Below, piece by piece: positions 13,001-24,108 of a DNA stretch of 64,000 bases; the stretch's first letter is position 1; each line of letters opens with the position of its first letter. Made by a program: the position numbers and the translations under genes. Below the pieces are notes generated by a model. That model ran no database searches, was not told the origin of the DNA, and worked only from the letters and a program-made list of their open reading frames with translations. This DNA is from Pseudoscleropodium purum (taxonomy: Eukaryota; Streptophyta; Bryopsida; Hypnales; Brachytheciaceae), in assembly GCA_963969395.1 (NCBI GenBank), contig OZ017797.1:18910001-18974000 (forward strand), in the 5' to 3' direction.

Positions 13001-16000
13001 GCCAGACGCGACTGATAAGGAGATCGAGGAAGCTTGCAAAGCGGCTAATGCACACTCTTTCATCTCACTCTTTCCAGAGGGCTACAACACGCAGGTTACT
13101 AACTGCTGAGCGTAAACAATTGAGCTGCTTCGCTTCTAATCCCTCCGTTCCGAAATAAGTGTCTGCAACGTTGTTGAAAACTTTTGATACCAATTTCATT
13201 GATCATATTGTGAAAAACATAAATTCAGAAAGGTCCAAATTTTTTACCACCAGAATCAATGAAGAGCATTGCATGTGTTCATTGCAATCTAAATATAATC
13301 GAACAGAAAAGAGTCTCCATATGACCTACTCAAAACATCCTTAAAAAGCATGAGGTTCAATTAGGACTCTTATTTCGGATATTTGCACTTAAGAGAGATC
13401 GTGATGCTCTAGTTTGGCTCCCGGTTGGGCTGAATCGCTCGTATTTTGATGTCCAGGTTGGTGAGCATGGCGTGCAAATGTCCGGTGGACAAAAGCAAAG
13501 AATAGCCATCGCAAGAGCCAATCTCAAGAACCCTAAGATCCTGCTCCTTGACGAGGCCACGAGCGCTCTAGACGCAAGCTCGGAGCAGATAGTGCAAGAG
13601 GCTCTCGACAATGCGATGGTGGGGCGAACCACAGTGGTGGTGGCGCACAGGCTTTCCACAATTCGAAACGCAAACACCATTGCTGTTATTCAGAATGGCA
13701 CCATTGTCGAAATGGGAAACCACGACAAACTGATGGCGTTCGGTAACGGTGCCTACGTTGATCTTGTTCGTCATCAGGAAATGGCTCGTTCGGATGAGCG
13801 AAGCGCTTTGTTGCGATCCAGGTCTGCCCATGACAAGTCTGACAGGCATTCGATGAGGTCAAGCAGGAGACTGAGCCGGCAGCCTAGCTTTGCATCTGAT
13901 GGTGAGAGGGGCTCTTTCAGGAGCTCTATCATGGGCTCTTTCAGAGGATCTTTCAGAGGCTCCTTCAGGAGAATCGAAGCTGGTCCTCCGCAAGCTGCCA
14001 CAATGTGGCGGTTGCTAAAGATTAACAAGCCCGAATGGGGCTATGGCGTCGTGGGCGCTTGTGGTTCCGCTCTCCAAGGGCTTGTGAACCCCGGGATTTC
14101 CTATATTCTCAGCAGTGTCCTGTATCAGTACTATGATCCCAGGAAAGGCCACATGACGAGGGAGATCGCGAGGTATGCATTGCTCTGTATTGGGCTGGGA
14201 ACCGCCGGTCTGATTGGAAGCTTCTTCCAGCACACGTTTTTCGGTATCATGGGCGAGAATTTGGTGAAGCGCGTCCGAGAATTGATGTTTGCTAGTAAGC
14301 TCTCATCGACTTCTATTCTTCTAATGAGCAATTTCGTTTTTCGAATGTTTTTTTTTGAGTTTCTGTGTGTAGACATGCTGTGGTGGGAATCAATAAATCT
14401 CAGTTTTACATGGGGTTTATTTTTGGTTTTAAATTGAATCAAGTGAGGTGAGCATTCAGGTATGCTGAAAAACGAGGTGAGCTGGTTCGATGCTGACGAG
14501 AACAACAGCTCGCAGGTGTCTGCTCGCTTAGCAGCGGATGCCACCACAGTGAAGGGTGCCATTAGTGAGCGCATTTCCATCATTGTGCAAAATGTCACCC
14601 TCATAGTGACTGTTTGTGCCATCACGATTTCGCTGCAGTGGAAAATGGCCTTTGTTATTCTTTGCACGTTCCCGCTTCAAGTATGCGCTACAGTTGTGGA
14701 GGTAATCACTTCAGATCCATCACTTCGCTGTATGCAACTGCCTGGTCAGATGGCAGGGGGGGTGAGTAAAGGTTGGACTAGTCACGTTTTGGATTACAAT
14801 CTCGTTTTATTATTGTCTCGACTTCTGATGACCAGATTGGGTGGATTGTGCAGCAAATGTTTCTGCGGGGGTTCTCAGGAGACGTTGCGTCTGCTCAAGC
14901 TCGGGCCAGCATGGTAGCTGGGGAGGGTGTAACCAACATCCGCACTATTGCTGCCTTCAATGCCGAGGATAGAGTTATTAAGCTTTTTGAACACGAACTT
15001 GAGGCCCCCATGAAGAGGGGATTTCTGCGTGGCCAGGTATGACACTGAAGTTTGATGTTGTCCAGGTTCTTTCCAAGTTTACGTTTGCTCAACAAACTAA
15101 GAACTAATTTCATCCTCTGTTGAAGATTGTCCCAGATGCTCTATGGAACAATCTAAGTTCACAGACGTGCTTGAGGGTCTTTGTGTTTAGAAGCTCCAAG
15201 CATCGGCAAATGCGATAATAGCAAATTTCATTAAAACGGCATATGAAATCCGCCACTTTTAGAACGGTTGGTCTCAACATCTAGGACAGGTATAGATATA
15301 AAACCGCCAAATTTCAAGAATGCCGCCATTTTAACGAAATTCACTATGATAGAAATCTGAAACTCGAGTGGAGGCTCAGATATGAATTTAGATTGTTGTG
15401 TCTCTTTACGTATTTAATAAAGAGTTTCTTGTTATCAGGTTGCAGGAATTGGGTACGGTGTTTCACAACTCGTCCTGTTTTTTTCCTACGCAATGGGATT
15501 ATGGTACGGTGCTGTGTTGGTGAAGAGAGGTGAATCCGATTTCCCAAACGTCATCAAAGTGTTCATGATTCTCATCATAGCTGCATTTGCCGTAGCCGAA
15601 ACGCTTTCGCTAGCACCAGATCTGATCAAAGGACGTCAAGCACTGCTATCAGTGTTCCACGTCCTCGATCGCGTCACCACAATCAATGCCGACGACCCTG
15701 ACGCTGAAGTCGTCAACACTATAAAAGGGGACATCGAACTGAAGCATGTGGCATTTGCATACCCAACGCGTCCAGATGCCTTGATCTTCAAGGACTTGAA
15801 CCTCAAAGTGAGGGCAGGGCGTTCGCTGGCGCTAGTGGGCTCTAGTGGGTCCGGTAAGAGCTCCGTCATTGCACTCTTGGAGAGATTCTACGATCCTTTG
15901 TCGGGACGCATCCTCATGGACGGGAAAGACATTCGGATGATCAACTTGAGGAGCTTGCGCAGGAGAATCGCGCTTGTCTCACAGGAACCCGCTCTCTTCG

Positions 16001-16716
16001 CCACCACAATCTACGAAAACATCTTGTATGGACGAGAGGGTGCCACTGAACAGGAAGTGCATTCAGCAGCCATGGCGGCCAATGCGCACACTTTCATCAG
16101 CGCACTTCCTGACAGTTACAACACCCAAGTGGGTGAGCGAGGAGTGCAACTCTCGGGGGGTCAGAAGCAACGAGTTGCCATTGCTCGAGCTGTGTTGAAA
16201 AACCCGGCTGTGCTGCTGCTAGACGAAGCCACAAGCGCCCTTGATTCCGAGTCTGAAAAGATTGTTCAAGAAGCTCTAGATCGGCTCATGCAAGTACGTT
16301 CATCTCCTTTCCAATTCCCAGATTTCTCTGTCAATTCTCAGCTTGATATATGTTTTTTTGCCTGTGCCTAGATAACCCTTTAAGGCTTGAATACTTTTTG
16401 GAACTTTTGTACATTTTCGCTTATATCTTTGTATGAGCATACTGTTTCCATCAAATGGATCAAAAGATTCCAATATCAGTTTTGGTGAATGAAACATTAT
16501 CACACACTATTATCACTGACTGGTGCTGGTGATTCCGTTTAGGGCCGGACATCTGTGGTAGTGGCACATCGACTTTCGACCATTAGGAATGCAAACAGTA
16601 TAGCAGTAATCCAAGAAGGCACAGTTATTGAGGAGGGTTCACACGACAAACTCCTTCAGATACCCGATGGCGCTTATTCACTCTTGGTTCGCTTACAGCA
16701 ACATGACTCACAGTAA
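10094..16716 (+). CDS. ABCB: full-size ABC transporter, B subfamily (MDR/P-glycoprotein, ABCB1/ABCB19-like)
   Basis: Twelve exons: 10094-10480, 10580-10634, 10783-10958, 11071-11271, 11921-12180, 12466-12782, 12871-13094, 13457-14294, 14460-14701, 14854-15036, 15439-16293, 16543-16716. All introns are GT-AG and phases agree, giving 1303 residues, the normal full-size ABCB length. Order is TMD1, NBD1, linker, TMD2, NBD2. NBD1 has Walker [10 protein letters not shown] (about 444-452), signature MSGGQ (548-552) and Walker B ILLLDE (Asp572, Glu573). NBD2 has GSSGSGKSS (1095-1103), LSGGQ (1199-1203) and LLLDE (Asp1223, Glu1224), so both ATP sites look intact. The family exports organic substrates by ATP hydrolysis, usually at the plasma membrane; in plants the ABCB1/19 group moves auxin, but the substrate here is not shown. 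The linker (about 650-715) is Arg/Ser-rich with RRLSRQPS and four GSFR units. An in-frame ATG at 10055 is an alternative start; I prefer 10094 (MGRSNDDDD). Confidence 0.93.
13141..13379. mobile_element. Stowaway-like MITE in ABCB intron 7
   Basis: Starts CCCTCCGTTCCGAAATAAGT and ends with the inverse core (CTTATTTCGGA), a terminal pattern typical of plant Stowaway-type MITEs derived from Tc1/mariner elements. Internal blocks TTGATCATATTG, a GARGARCATTRCATG-like run and CTCAAAACAWCCTTAAAAA recur at 46803-47050. It sits wholly inside the 13095-13456 intron and leaves the splice sites untouched. The outermost bases of the right terminus seem lost. Confidence 0.75.
15208..15352. repeat. small imperfect inverted repeat in ABCB intron 10
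   Basis: The left arm (GATAATAGCAAATTTCATTA then AAACGGCAT) pairs with the right arm (ATGCCGCCATTTTAACGAAA then TTCACTATGAT). The arms are about 36-40 bp with several mismatches around a short spacer that is itself partly palindromic. It looks like a tiny MITE or foldback insertion. Splice signals at 15037 and 15438 are outside it. Confidence 0.6.
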
Positions 16717-17504
16717 GATGTGAATTATTATAAGAACCTCAAGAGTTTCCCAGGAATCGTGTTGATCTGAACCATCAGTCGAGGATCCAAGTTCTTTGAG
16801 AAAATGTGCCCAAGCACAAGAAGAGCCAACATAATTCTGCGGTAATTTCACAACATAATTCTTTTGATAGACTGAACAGGTTGAACGTCACTTGGTTTGA
16901 AAATCCAAGGGAACCTGGATTAGCTGGACTAGGTCTACATTTGTATGAAACTCAACACTGTTGGGGCGAGATTGATCTCTTCTTTACTAGTGTGGGAGGA
17001 AATTTTGTAGAGAAATTGCAAATTGGTTGTAGCATGATGCCGTCATGGAGGAACTGGGTAGCTTTATTACTGTTTCCACAAGGAAAATTCAGAATGCTCA
17101 TAGATTTGATATCCACGTATGGAAATTCTAGTTTTAGTACGGAGTTTTAAAGAATGCCATTGTTGGTGTAGAGATAGAATTTCAAGTGAGCAAATTGCAA
17201 TACTCAGCCTTGAACGTAGTTTCATTCCAAACTATTGAAACAGCATATTGAAACAGCGTAATGAAAAACAATATATAAAACTATAAAAGAACAACATTGG
17301 GACGTTGAAGCAACCTCTGTTGTTGGAACATCCCAATGTATTCTTTTGATGATTTTTTGTGTCAACTTCCCTATTGCTGGAAACATCTCAAAGTTTTTTT
17401 TTTGACGTTTTTTTGTTTCAGCATGTTGTTGTAGTGTTGACACAGAATTTGTCTTTGGATTCCATAGGAATCATGGGAAAAATCTGTATGATTTTGTCTA
17501 ATTG
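16717..17504. other. 3' flank of the ABCB gene, no further gene seen
   Basis: Probable 3'UTR and intergenic DNA. A 114-codon open frame at 16806-17150 shows no family motif and no coding-like codon use, so I do not call it. Confidence 0.45.
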
Positions 17505-17670
17505 TTCCTAAAACAATCTAAACAATTAATTGCAAGTATCTCTACCCAACTAAGAATGTGAAACTTTTGTATGGCTCTTTTCATGTGATCTTCAATACAA
17601 TATCTTTTTAATCTTTAAAGACCAAATTTTGTAAATTCCTATTTGACAACCAAGAATGCTATTATTTGTA
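17505..17670 (-). repeat. dispersed repeat, inverted copy of 7995-8165
   Basis: Read on the minus strand this segment carries AAATAGGAATTT, AGATATTGTATTGAAGATCA, an ACATGAAAAGAG run and GGTAGAGATACTTGCAATTA, matching 7995-8165 in the same order. It is a diverged mobile-element copy. Confidence 0.65.
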
Positions 17671-18842
17671 TAAATTCACTCCATATTATTTTTTATTAAA
17701 CATGAAAAGGTAATTTCCATAAATAATGGGCTTGAATATGCTACTATTGATTTTAATGAGTGTCATTATTTTTGGCCTTGCAACTTTTTGTAATCATAAG
17801 TCTTTATTACTACATAGTTACAACTCTACTAGATATGGAGTATAAGGAAGAAAACATGCAAGCAATTGAATCCAACCTCCCACTATATGTCATGGGAAGG
17901 GATATTCCTTTGGGGGGGGACCTTAAGTGTTAGAAGAAGCTCATGAGGTATTTTTCACTATTTGTAAACTCCATGCAGATTTGGGTGCAAAGTTTAATGT
18001 AGAGTTTTCAATCTCACACTTTCCTCCTATCATATCTACATTACTTATGGTAGAACCACCCATTGTCAACCACTTCAAGGATTCTACATATGTTCTAGAG
18101 CACTATAAGGCAATGTAAATTACCATGACTTGATTAGTCCCAACTTTGAAAAGAAGGAAAAACACATTCTACACTTTGTTTGGAAATTTGTTTTGGCCTT
18201 GGTTGCATCTATTTTCAGCCCTACAAGTTGGGAATGGGTCCATGGTCGACAATGGGATGGTTCTACCATAATGGATGCCTCTAATATAATGTTGCGTTCC
18301 AAAGTAACATCTAGACTCCTCTTGCGTAAAATCTTGAGCTTAAAATACAAAGCTTTGCTAAAATCTACAGTTGATTGAATCTCCAAACCCAATGGAAATT
18401 CGATCAACTGCAAGCATACCGTACAAGCAAAATGCATCGTTTTCTTCGACGAGCACAGAAAATCCATGAGCTCGTCCCATCAATTCAACCCACCGACTCC
18501 AAGGACGTTCGCAGTTGCAGTGCAAACATATAACATCACGATTTTTCATGCTATTCCATAATTTTCAGCAAAACATTCATTCCAGAACAGCACTTGGAAT
18601 GAATGTGCTACACCTTATAGAGATGAAAGTGAACACAGAACCCTGGAATTATGTTTGAATCGCATCAGAGAGAAATAACCAAGCAGTACGTCACACAAAA
18701 AAGATTGCTGCAAAACCAAAGGTGCCGATGATTGATACGAGACCAAGCAGGCCTCATTAACGTTAACATTCAACCTGCACAGGAATTTACAATACAAGTA
18801 GCATCAACGAGACATAGTGAATCATCAGCAACTGGTCAAAGT
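17671..18842. other. intergenic DNA with short unrecognised open frames
   Basis: Open frames at 17927-18118 and 18130-18378 (+), 18120-18467 and 18358-18549 (-) are short, overlap each other and match no family I know. Because they adjoin a dispersed repeat they may be transposon debris. No gene is called. Confidence 0.35.
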
Positions 18843-19070
18843 ACTAGAAGAATCATGTGCTTATTTAGATATGGAATGTCTAACTTGATGTTGTTTACTT
18901 ACGCATTCAATGTAGCAACACCATGTTTTTTTGGTCAATATTGACGTCTACTGACATTCATTGCAACATCTTCAATGACAAAAAAAACATGGTGTTGCTA
19001 CATTGAACGTGCAAGTAAACAACATCAAGTTAGACATTCCATATCTAAATAAACACGAGATTCTTCTAGT
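18843..19070. repeat. long near-perfect hairpin (228 bp), MITE or MIRNA-like foldback
   Basis: The left arm (18843 to about 18932) runs ACTAGAAGAATC, TTATTTAGATATGGAATGTC, TAACTTGATGTTGTTTACTT, then CATTCAATGTAGCAACACCA and TGTTTTTTT. The right arm (about 18980-19070) is its reverse complement with only a few mismatches. About 48 bases lie between the arms and include the small palindrome GTCAATATTGAC. Pairing over about 90 bp is too extensive for chance. The product would be a long foldback RNA if transcribed. Confidence 0.85.
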
Positions 19071-21225
19071 GAAGGCACAAAAGAGGGTCTTAAAATAAAG
19101 CCCTTGTTACAAAAAGCATAGTTGCAATCATTAACACTAGATACAAACTCATTAAGTGGGTTCCAATCAGCCACTTCCATTGTTGGAGGTACTCATCGTT
19201 GGATAGATCTTGCTGTGTAGCACACTTGCGTCCTTCAACCACTTATCCAATGTTGAAAGTCCACTCATTGAAAACTCTCCTCTCCAACCTTGTGATTAGA
19301 GACTCATCTTCATGATTAGAGACTCGCTTAAAAAACTGAGAGATGAATGATGGAGCTTTAAAGTACCTCTCATTTTTGCAAATTTATGAATAATTTCCAA
19401 ATTGACCCTCAAATTTTTGCTTCCAAAGTACGGAGTACAATTTTTTTCCGGCTGAACTTCTCTGAAATCCACTACTGATGTAGCAGTAATCCCAAGACCA
19501 GCTTCTTGTGGCAAACACCCTCTCTTCATGGAAGTGCTACCTCTCCGTCATCTTTGACGAGCTCTGTGCAACATGTGAAACAAGCTAATAAGAACATCCC
19601 TGTGACTGCTAATAATCAACGGCATTTATTCTCACAGGCAACAAAACGTAGAAGTGGAACCAAGTGGTGCTCCTCTGGTAAGTTATACCAGCATGAAATT
19701 CGAAGAAAAATATTCCACACTAATAAATATATGGATTTCTGTATGCTCAAATTCTGGTATAATTATTGCGCAAGTCCTCTATCTGAGATAAACAAAACAG
19801 GGTACACATTAAGAGAAGAACTGTAATGCGCAGCACCTTAACTTCCAAGATTGTTGAATGCATTTTAAATCCCCGAATGAGTCAGAGATATTGCACAGGT
19901 TCTAGGGATGAGTTCCCGTTTTTCTATCTCAAATCTCAACCGATATCTACAAAGAATTTCGACAACCATAATCAAATCATCTCAAAGATCGACCCAAATC
20001 ATACCCAAGTTGTTATTCCCCCTTCCAGAACAATTTAGACGCAATTCTGGTGAACTGATATTATTGAACCCAAATTGACCGACATGATTCATATCCAAGC
20101 CCTACCACAAGCCAACCCATCAATACCAGAGCAGTTTATGAAGCCATGAATATAGATCCTAAAATTGAAGTACCAAAAGAAGTGGAAATGTACCCTCGGG
20201 GCACCAAGAGTCTCCAGCAGCCACCATCACATTCTTGATTAGGCGATTAGCTTGCCATCCCTTCAGAACCCAAACTCCACTTTAATGCTCAGTAACACTT
20301 CAATACTCAGCAAATCTATGATGCAATCTGGATTAGCCAAACTGAAGCATGCGGTCAACCACAGCAGTACTGCTTTAGGTAATCAAATCTCTGAGCACCA
20401 ACTGGAGTCTTGGTCAACCTGTCCTTCAAGATCCCAATCAAATGTACACGAAAATCTTGCAGTACAGATATGGAGTTCGGAGTAAATCCAAACCCTAATT
20501 TTGATCCTAAACTAGACAGAGCTTGGTGAATGCAGATTCCAGAGGTTTTCTTGGAATATTATTTTCGCAGAACAAGCGGCGATGATTATGTCTTCATCGA
20601 TGAGCCCAATTCCAGCATGTGAACCTTCGAAAGCTGCAACACACGGGTTCAAAGTAGAAGATTGGCCAGGAAGCAAACTTCATAAGATTTGATCCCCGAG
20701 ATTTGCAAGCACCGAATGCCAACTGCACATCCACAAGTACAAGAGCAACCCCCACGTCTCTGCACCATCTGTGTCTGAATGCCCAAGGAGGACGACTTCA
20801 ACTCTATCAGCACCACAAGCTTCCATTACACCATCAATGTCCCAAATCTAGTCCACAATTAGGACAATTGCGGCATAGCAGAACTCGTGCAGGATCCATA
20901 GATTCTATCAGATAGAGTCTCACCTACTTTCGAAGGGTCTGGTAAGCGGTACTTGGCGATCTGGTTGACACAAGCACATGTATGTGCATCCACCTACACA
21001 CATCCGCGACTCCTCTTATACATAATCCCTGTCTGTCTCCCCATTCCGCCAAATCTTCGCAATCTCGGAACTCAACCCTGGCCATAGCCATTGCTCGAAA
21101 CCCAGAGATGGTAAAATCGTAAGAATTTGCTCTCCCAAAGATAGCGTTGTAGTTACATCCACAAACCACGTCGAATATCAAATTCAGCTCTCTAAATGGA
21201 AGGCGCAGGAAGTAGGTAAGCAGTG
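19071..21225. other. intergenic DNA, no gene seen
   Basis: Composition becomes less AT-rich from about 20200 towards the secreted-protein frame at 21226, so its right part probably includes that gene's upstream region. Short open frames (19506-19826, 20252-20485, 20703-20915) carry no domains or consistent codon bias. Confidence 0.4.
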
Positions 21226-21774
21226 ATGATACTCCTGGTGCTCGCCATATCCGCCGCGAGCATGCAACAACTGCTTGGTGTGAAATTCAACGTCCCGATC
21301 TTCGTGGAATTCAACAATTACCGCGAATCCCAATCGAATGTGACTTTCTTCTGCATGAACGAGATCACGGGAGGTCGCACCCCGGAGAAATCCATCATGC
21401 CGTTCGCGCGTCTGACGTTCACCGTGACGCCGGACTTGCATTACAACGTGTACGCCGAGATGACGTGCTACTTCTACAACACGACCTCGGATGGAAATTA
21501 CTTGGTGGCCATGGATCCATGGGCAGGCATGGGGCCGAATGTCGACTCGGCCGTGCTCACGTACGAGTGGAACATCTGGGATGCGTGCTTCGACCTCAAT
21601 CGACACTACGTCAATGGCACCAAGCTCACGCCATGTCTCTACTTTTGGCCTACCCTCAACCGTGAATGTCAAAATTCCTCCAGAACTTCTCAAGATTTTG
21701 GTTCTACTAGGTTGTTGCGTCATAAATGCGGCAATTTGCGTGCAAGTAAGACTCAAACAAATGCGAAAATGTAA
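21226..21774 (+). CDS. putative secreted four-cysteine protein, possibly S-protein-homologue (SPH)-like; 3' end possibly frameshifted
   Basis: The open frame encodes 182 residues with strongly GC-biased third codon positions over roughly the first 145, unlike the surrounding DNA. It begins with a hydrophobic leader (MILLVLAISAASM), consistent with a signal peptide or anchor. The body has four spaced cysteines (TFFCMN, MTCYFY, DACFDL, TPCLYF) and three N-glycosylation sequons (NVT, NTT, NGT), all fitting an extracellular fold. Cysteine spacing and the pattern beta-strand-C-x(37)-C are reminiscent of plant self-incompatibility protein S1 homologues, but typical SPH signature residues are not clear. 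After about residue 147 the frame loses coding character, while the neighbouring frame at 21671-21748 gives a hydrophobic helix (PPELLKILVLLGCCVINAAI). A one-base frameshift, pseudogene or missed exon is possible. It may be a decaying gene. Confidence 0.45.
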   Translation: MILLVLAISAASMQQLLGVKFNVPIFVEFNNYRESQSNVTFFCMNEITGGRTPEKSIMPFARLTFTVTPDLHYNVYAEMTCYFYNTTSDGNYLVAMDPWAGMGPNVDSAVLTYEWNIWDACFDLNRHYVNGTKLTPCLYFWPTLNRECQNSSRTSQDFGSTRLLRHKCGNLRASKTQTNAKM

Positions 21775-23928
21775 CGACCACCCATTTGTGATTGCGCCGA
21801 AGGGCCTGGCGAGAAGACAACGTCTGCGGGATCCGTCTCCAGGGAAGAACATGAAGTAGATTTGAGCCAAGTGGTAGACTCGTTCGCAGTGGTAATTTTG
21901 TGCAAAACTTAGATTTCCGAGAGGCAGTAGATTCGTGAAAACCATCAGATTTGGTGTGCCGAGCATGTCTCTGGCAGGGAGTGAATTTAGTTGATTATAA
22001 GGCTATAATTCTGGATTATCTGAAGTTTTTAGGCATGTTCAGAATCTCGGTTCATTTCAAGCAATTTATTGTAGATGGGTATTGCTCCCAAGAAGCTAAA
22101 ACATTGAAGAGAATTCTATTTTTCTTGTGATGACTAATTTTTCAACAATTTTTTGAGATTCAATTCTAGGTATGTCCCTCCAAAATTCAATAGGCCGCCT
22201 CACACAATTTACAAGCAAATTATCTAATAATTACGTTATGAGTTCTGATGGGATCTTGGTATGACTGCATCACAGCTATAGCTTCGATGCAGCTTCAACT
22301 CTTGCAAGATCGAAAATTTCATCGGAAAAGGCGAGGATTGTTTCAAGGTATGCAACCCTATAAAAATCTGCGTCAGTGAGTACGTTAGAAGCATGATACT
22401 CTTCGAGAACACCCCATCTTATCAATATCTTTACTTCGATGTTTCATAGCATTTTCTAGTCCACAGATTTCACCGTTTTCAACAAGGGTTGCCACCAAAA
22501 AAAAAAGCTTCGATCTGACTTGATCACGTGCATTCAGACTGTGCGTGATGAGTTAAAATCACTTCAAGGAGCAGACAATCACAGACTTCAAGGAGCAGCC
22601 AGCAGGCAATCACTCCGGCTTCAGGCCCGCTTCAGGTATTTCTTCAACTTTTGATTCACGTAAGTTACTGAAGTTGTGCTGGTGCATTGTGGCAGTGTCT
22701 TGTGCCAGAATCTTCAATGCCGCAAAGTTATTGGAGCAGAAGACTTAATGGCAATTTGAAATTTTTATGAATACACGATGAATTTTTAAGTCTGAATTAC
22801 ATGCACACAAGTTGTCCATTTTGCACTACTTGTATGTGTGTATCTCTCTCTATACAAAATTGATTCAAGAGACAAAGTTGGGAATGGGTACCTTGTTCAT
22901 TTTGGTATAATTGAAGGACAACAAAAACTGGTCAATCTTCAATTTGTACATTCTAAGAGACAACTAATTCTAACCACTCTAAGCACTTGGTGTACTTGGG
23001 AAGCTTGTTTGTTTAGGGTCCTACATTGGATTCAAAAAAGCTAGTTCAAGTGACTTCTAAACTACATAATTTTGTAAGAAGGGAGATTGTACATTAAATT
23101 ATTTTTTAAAGAAGGAAAGGAAGATTGGAAATTTGTTAGGCATGGTATAGAGTCTACCTCTAAAGGGTGTATTAGTATTTTTGAGGGGATAGTGTGACAT
23201 ACATTTTCGTTTTAAAATTTAGTTTTGGGATTCATTTCATATGTAAATTGTATGCCGCATGAACCCCCTTTCAGAGGTTCCACATATACACTTATAAAAA
23301 CTAACAATGTTTGCTACTCCAAACATCTTCAATCTCAAAGCCAAATTATCCAACATCAACACTATTAGCTTGTAACACTGTACACAATTATACACAAATT
23401 GCCCTATTCTTTACAAAACATGGAAAACAAAGTAAGCATATCTCTTTAGAAAACATATTTATTTATTTTAAATCAAATACATTATGAATGAGAAGAAGAA
23501 TGCAACATAAGGAAGGCTGCTAGTTCTCAAACAACAAGAAACATTGGTTGAAACCATTGGAAAAAAAATTGAAGAAAAACATCATCAAATTGGAAGGCTT
23601 GAATTGCACATGACAATTTAATTTTAAAATTAATTAATTATTTATTTAAATAAAAAAATCCTCAATGTTAAAATGAATCCAAAATTACAAAGATCTGAAA
23701 TCTAACATGGCCAAAGACCTACAATGTCAAATAATATTATTTACTTGATTTTTTAAATATTTTAAATAAAATTTAATTACTTTATATTTTGGCTTGTACT
23801 ACGCTAGTTTGTAGCCTTGAAACAACCTTCCCATGACCTCATTTTTCTCCTAATGCATAGAAGATCATTAGAATTGTATTGGAATGAAAGCAGTACTATT
23901 CAAATGTGTACATTTTTGTATACTAAAT
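21775..23928. other. intergenic DNA, no gene seen
   Basis: No supported gene. A short direct duplication of CTTCAAGGAGCAG occurs near 22560-22600. From about 22800 the sequence is AT-rich and merges into the region that received the retrotransposon. Confidence 0.45.
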
Positions 23929-24108
23929 TGTTAGTGCAGTAACAAACTATAGATCCAATCATTATGCTAGATACAAAGTCACATTGTTTTGTTAACTCAA
24001 ACGGTGTCTTCTCCTTCTATAAGAAAGTTGTCTTTGTTGTATACATTATCATTATTAATATATTGACATCTTTTGTCTCCTTGTGATCCTTTTACTTTAT
24101 TCTTTACA
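23929..24108 (+). repeat. 5' LTR of the copia element
   Basis: This 180-bp repeat starts TGTTAGTGCAGTAACAAACT and ends TCTTTACA. It aligns end to end with 29673-29852 at about 80 percent identity (roughly 37 differences counted by eye). Primer-binding site TGGTATCAGAGC follows at 24109-24120. Confidence 0.9.

Noticed and set aside
16806..17150. 114-codon frame downstream of ABCB
   Set aside because: No homology-like motif and no splice link to the transporter, which already ends with a complete NBD2.
21184..21966. 260-codon open frame on the minus strand
   Set aside because: It is the antisense shadow of the GC-biased plus-strand frame at 21226; its peptide is Arg/His/Val-rich with no domain.
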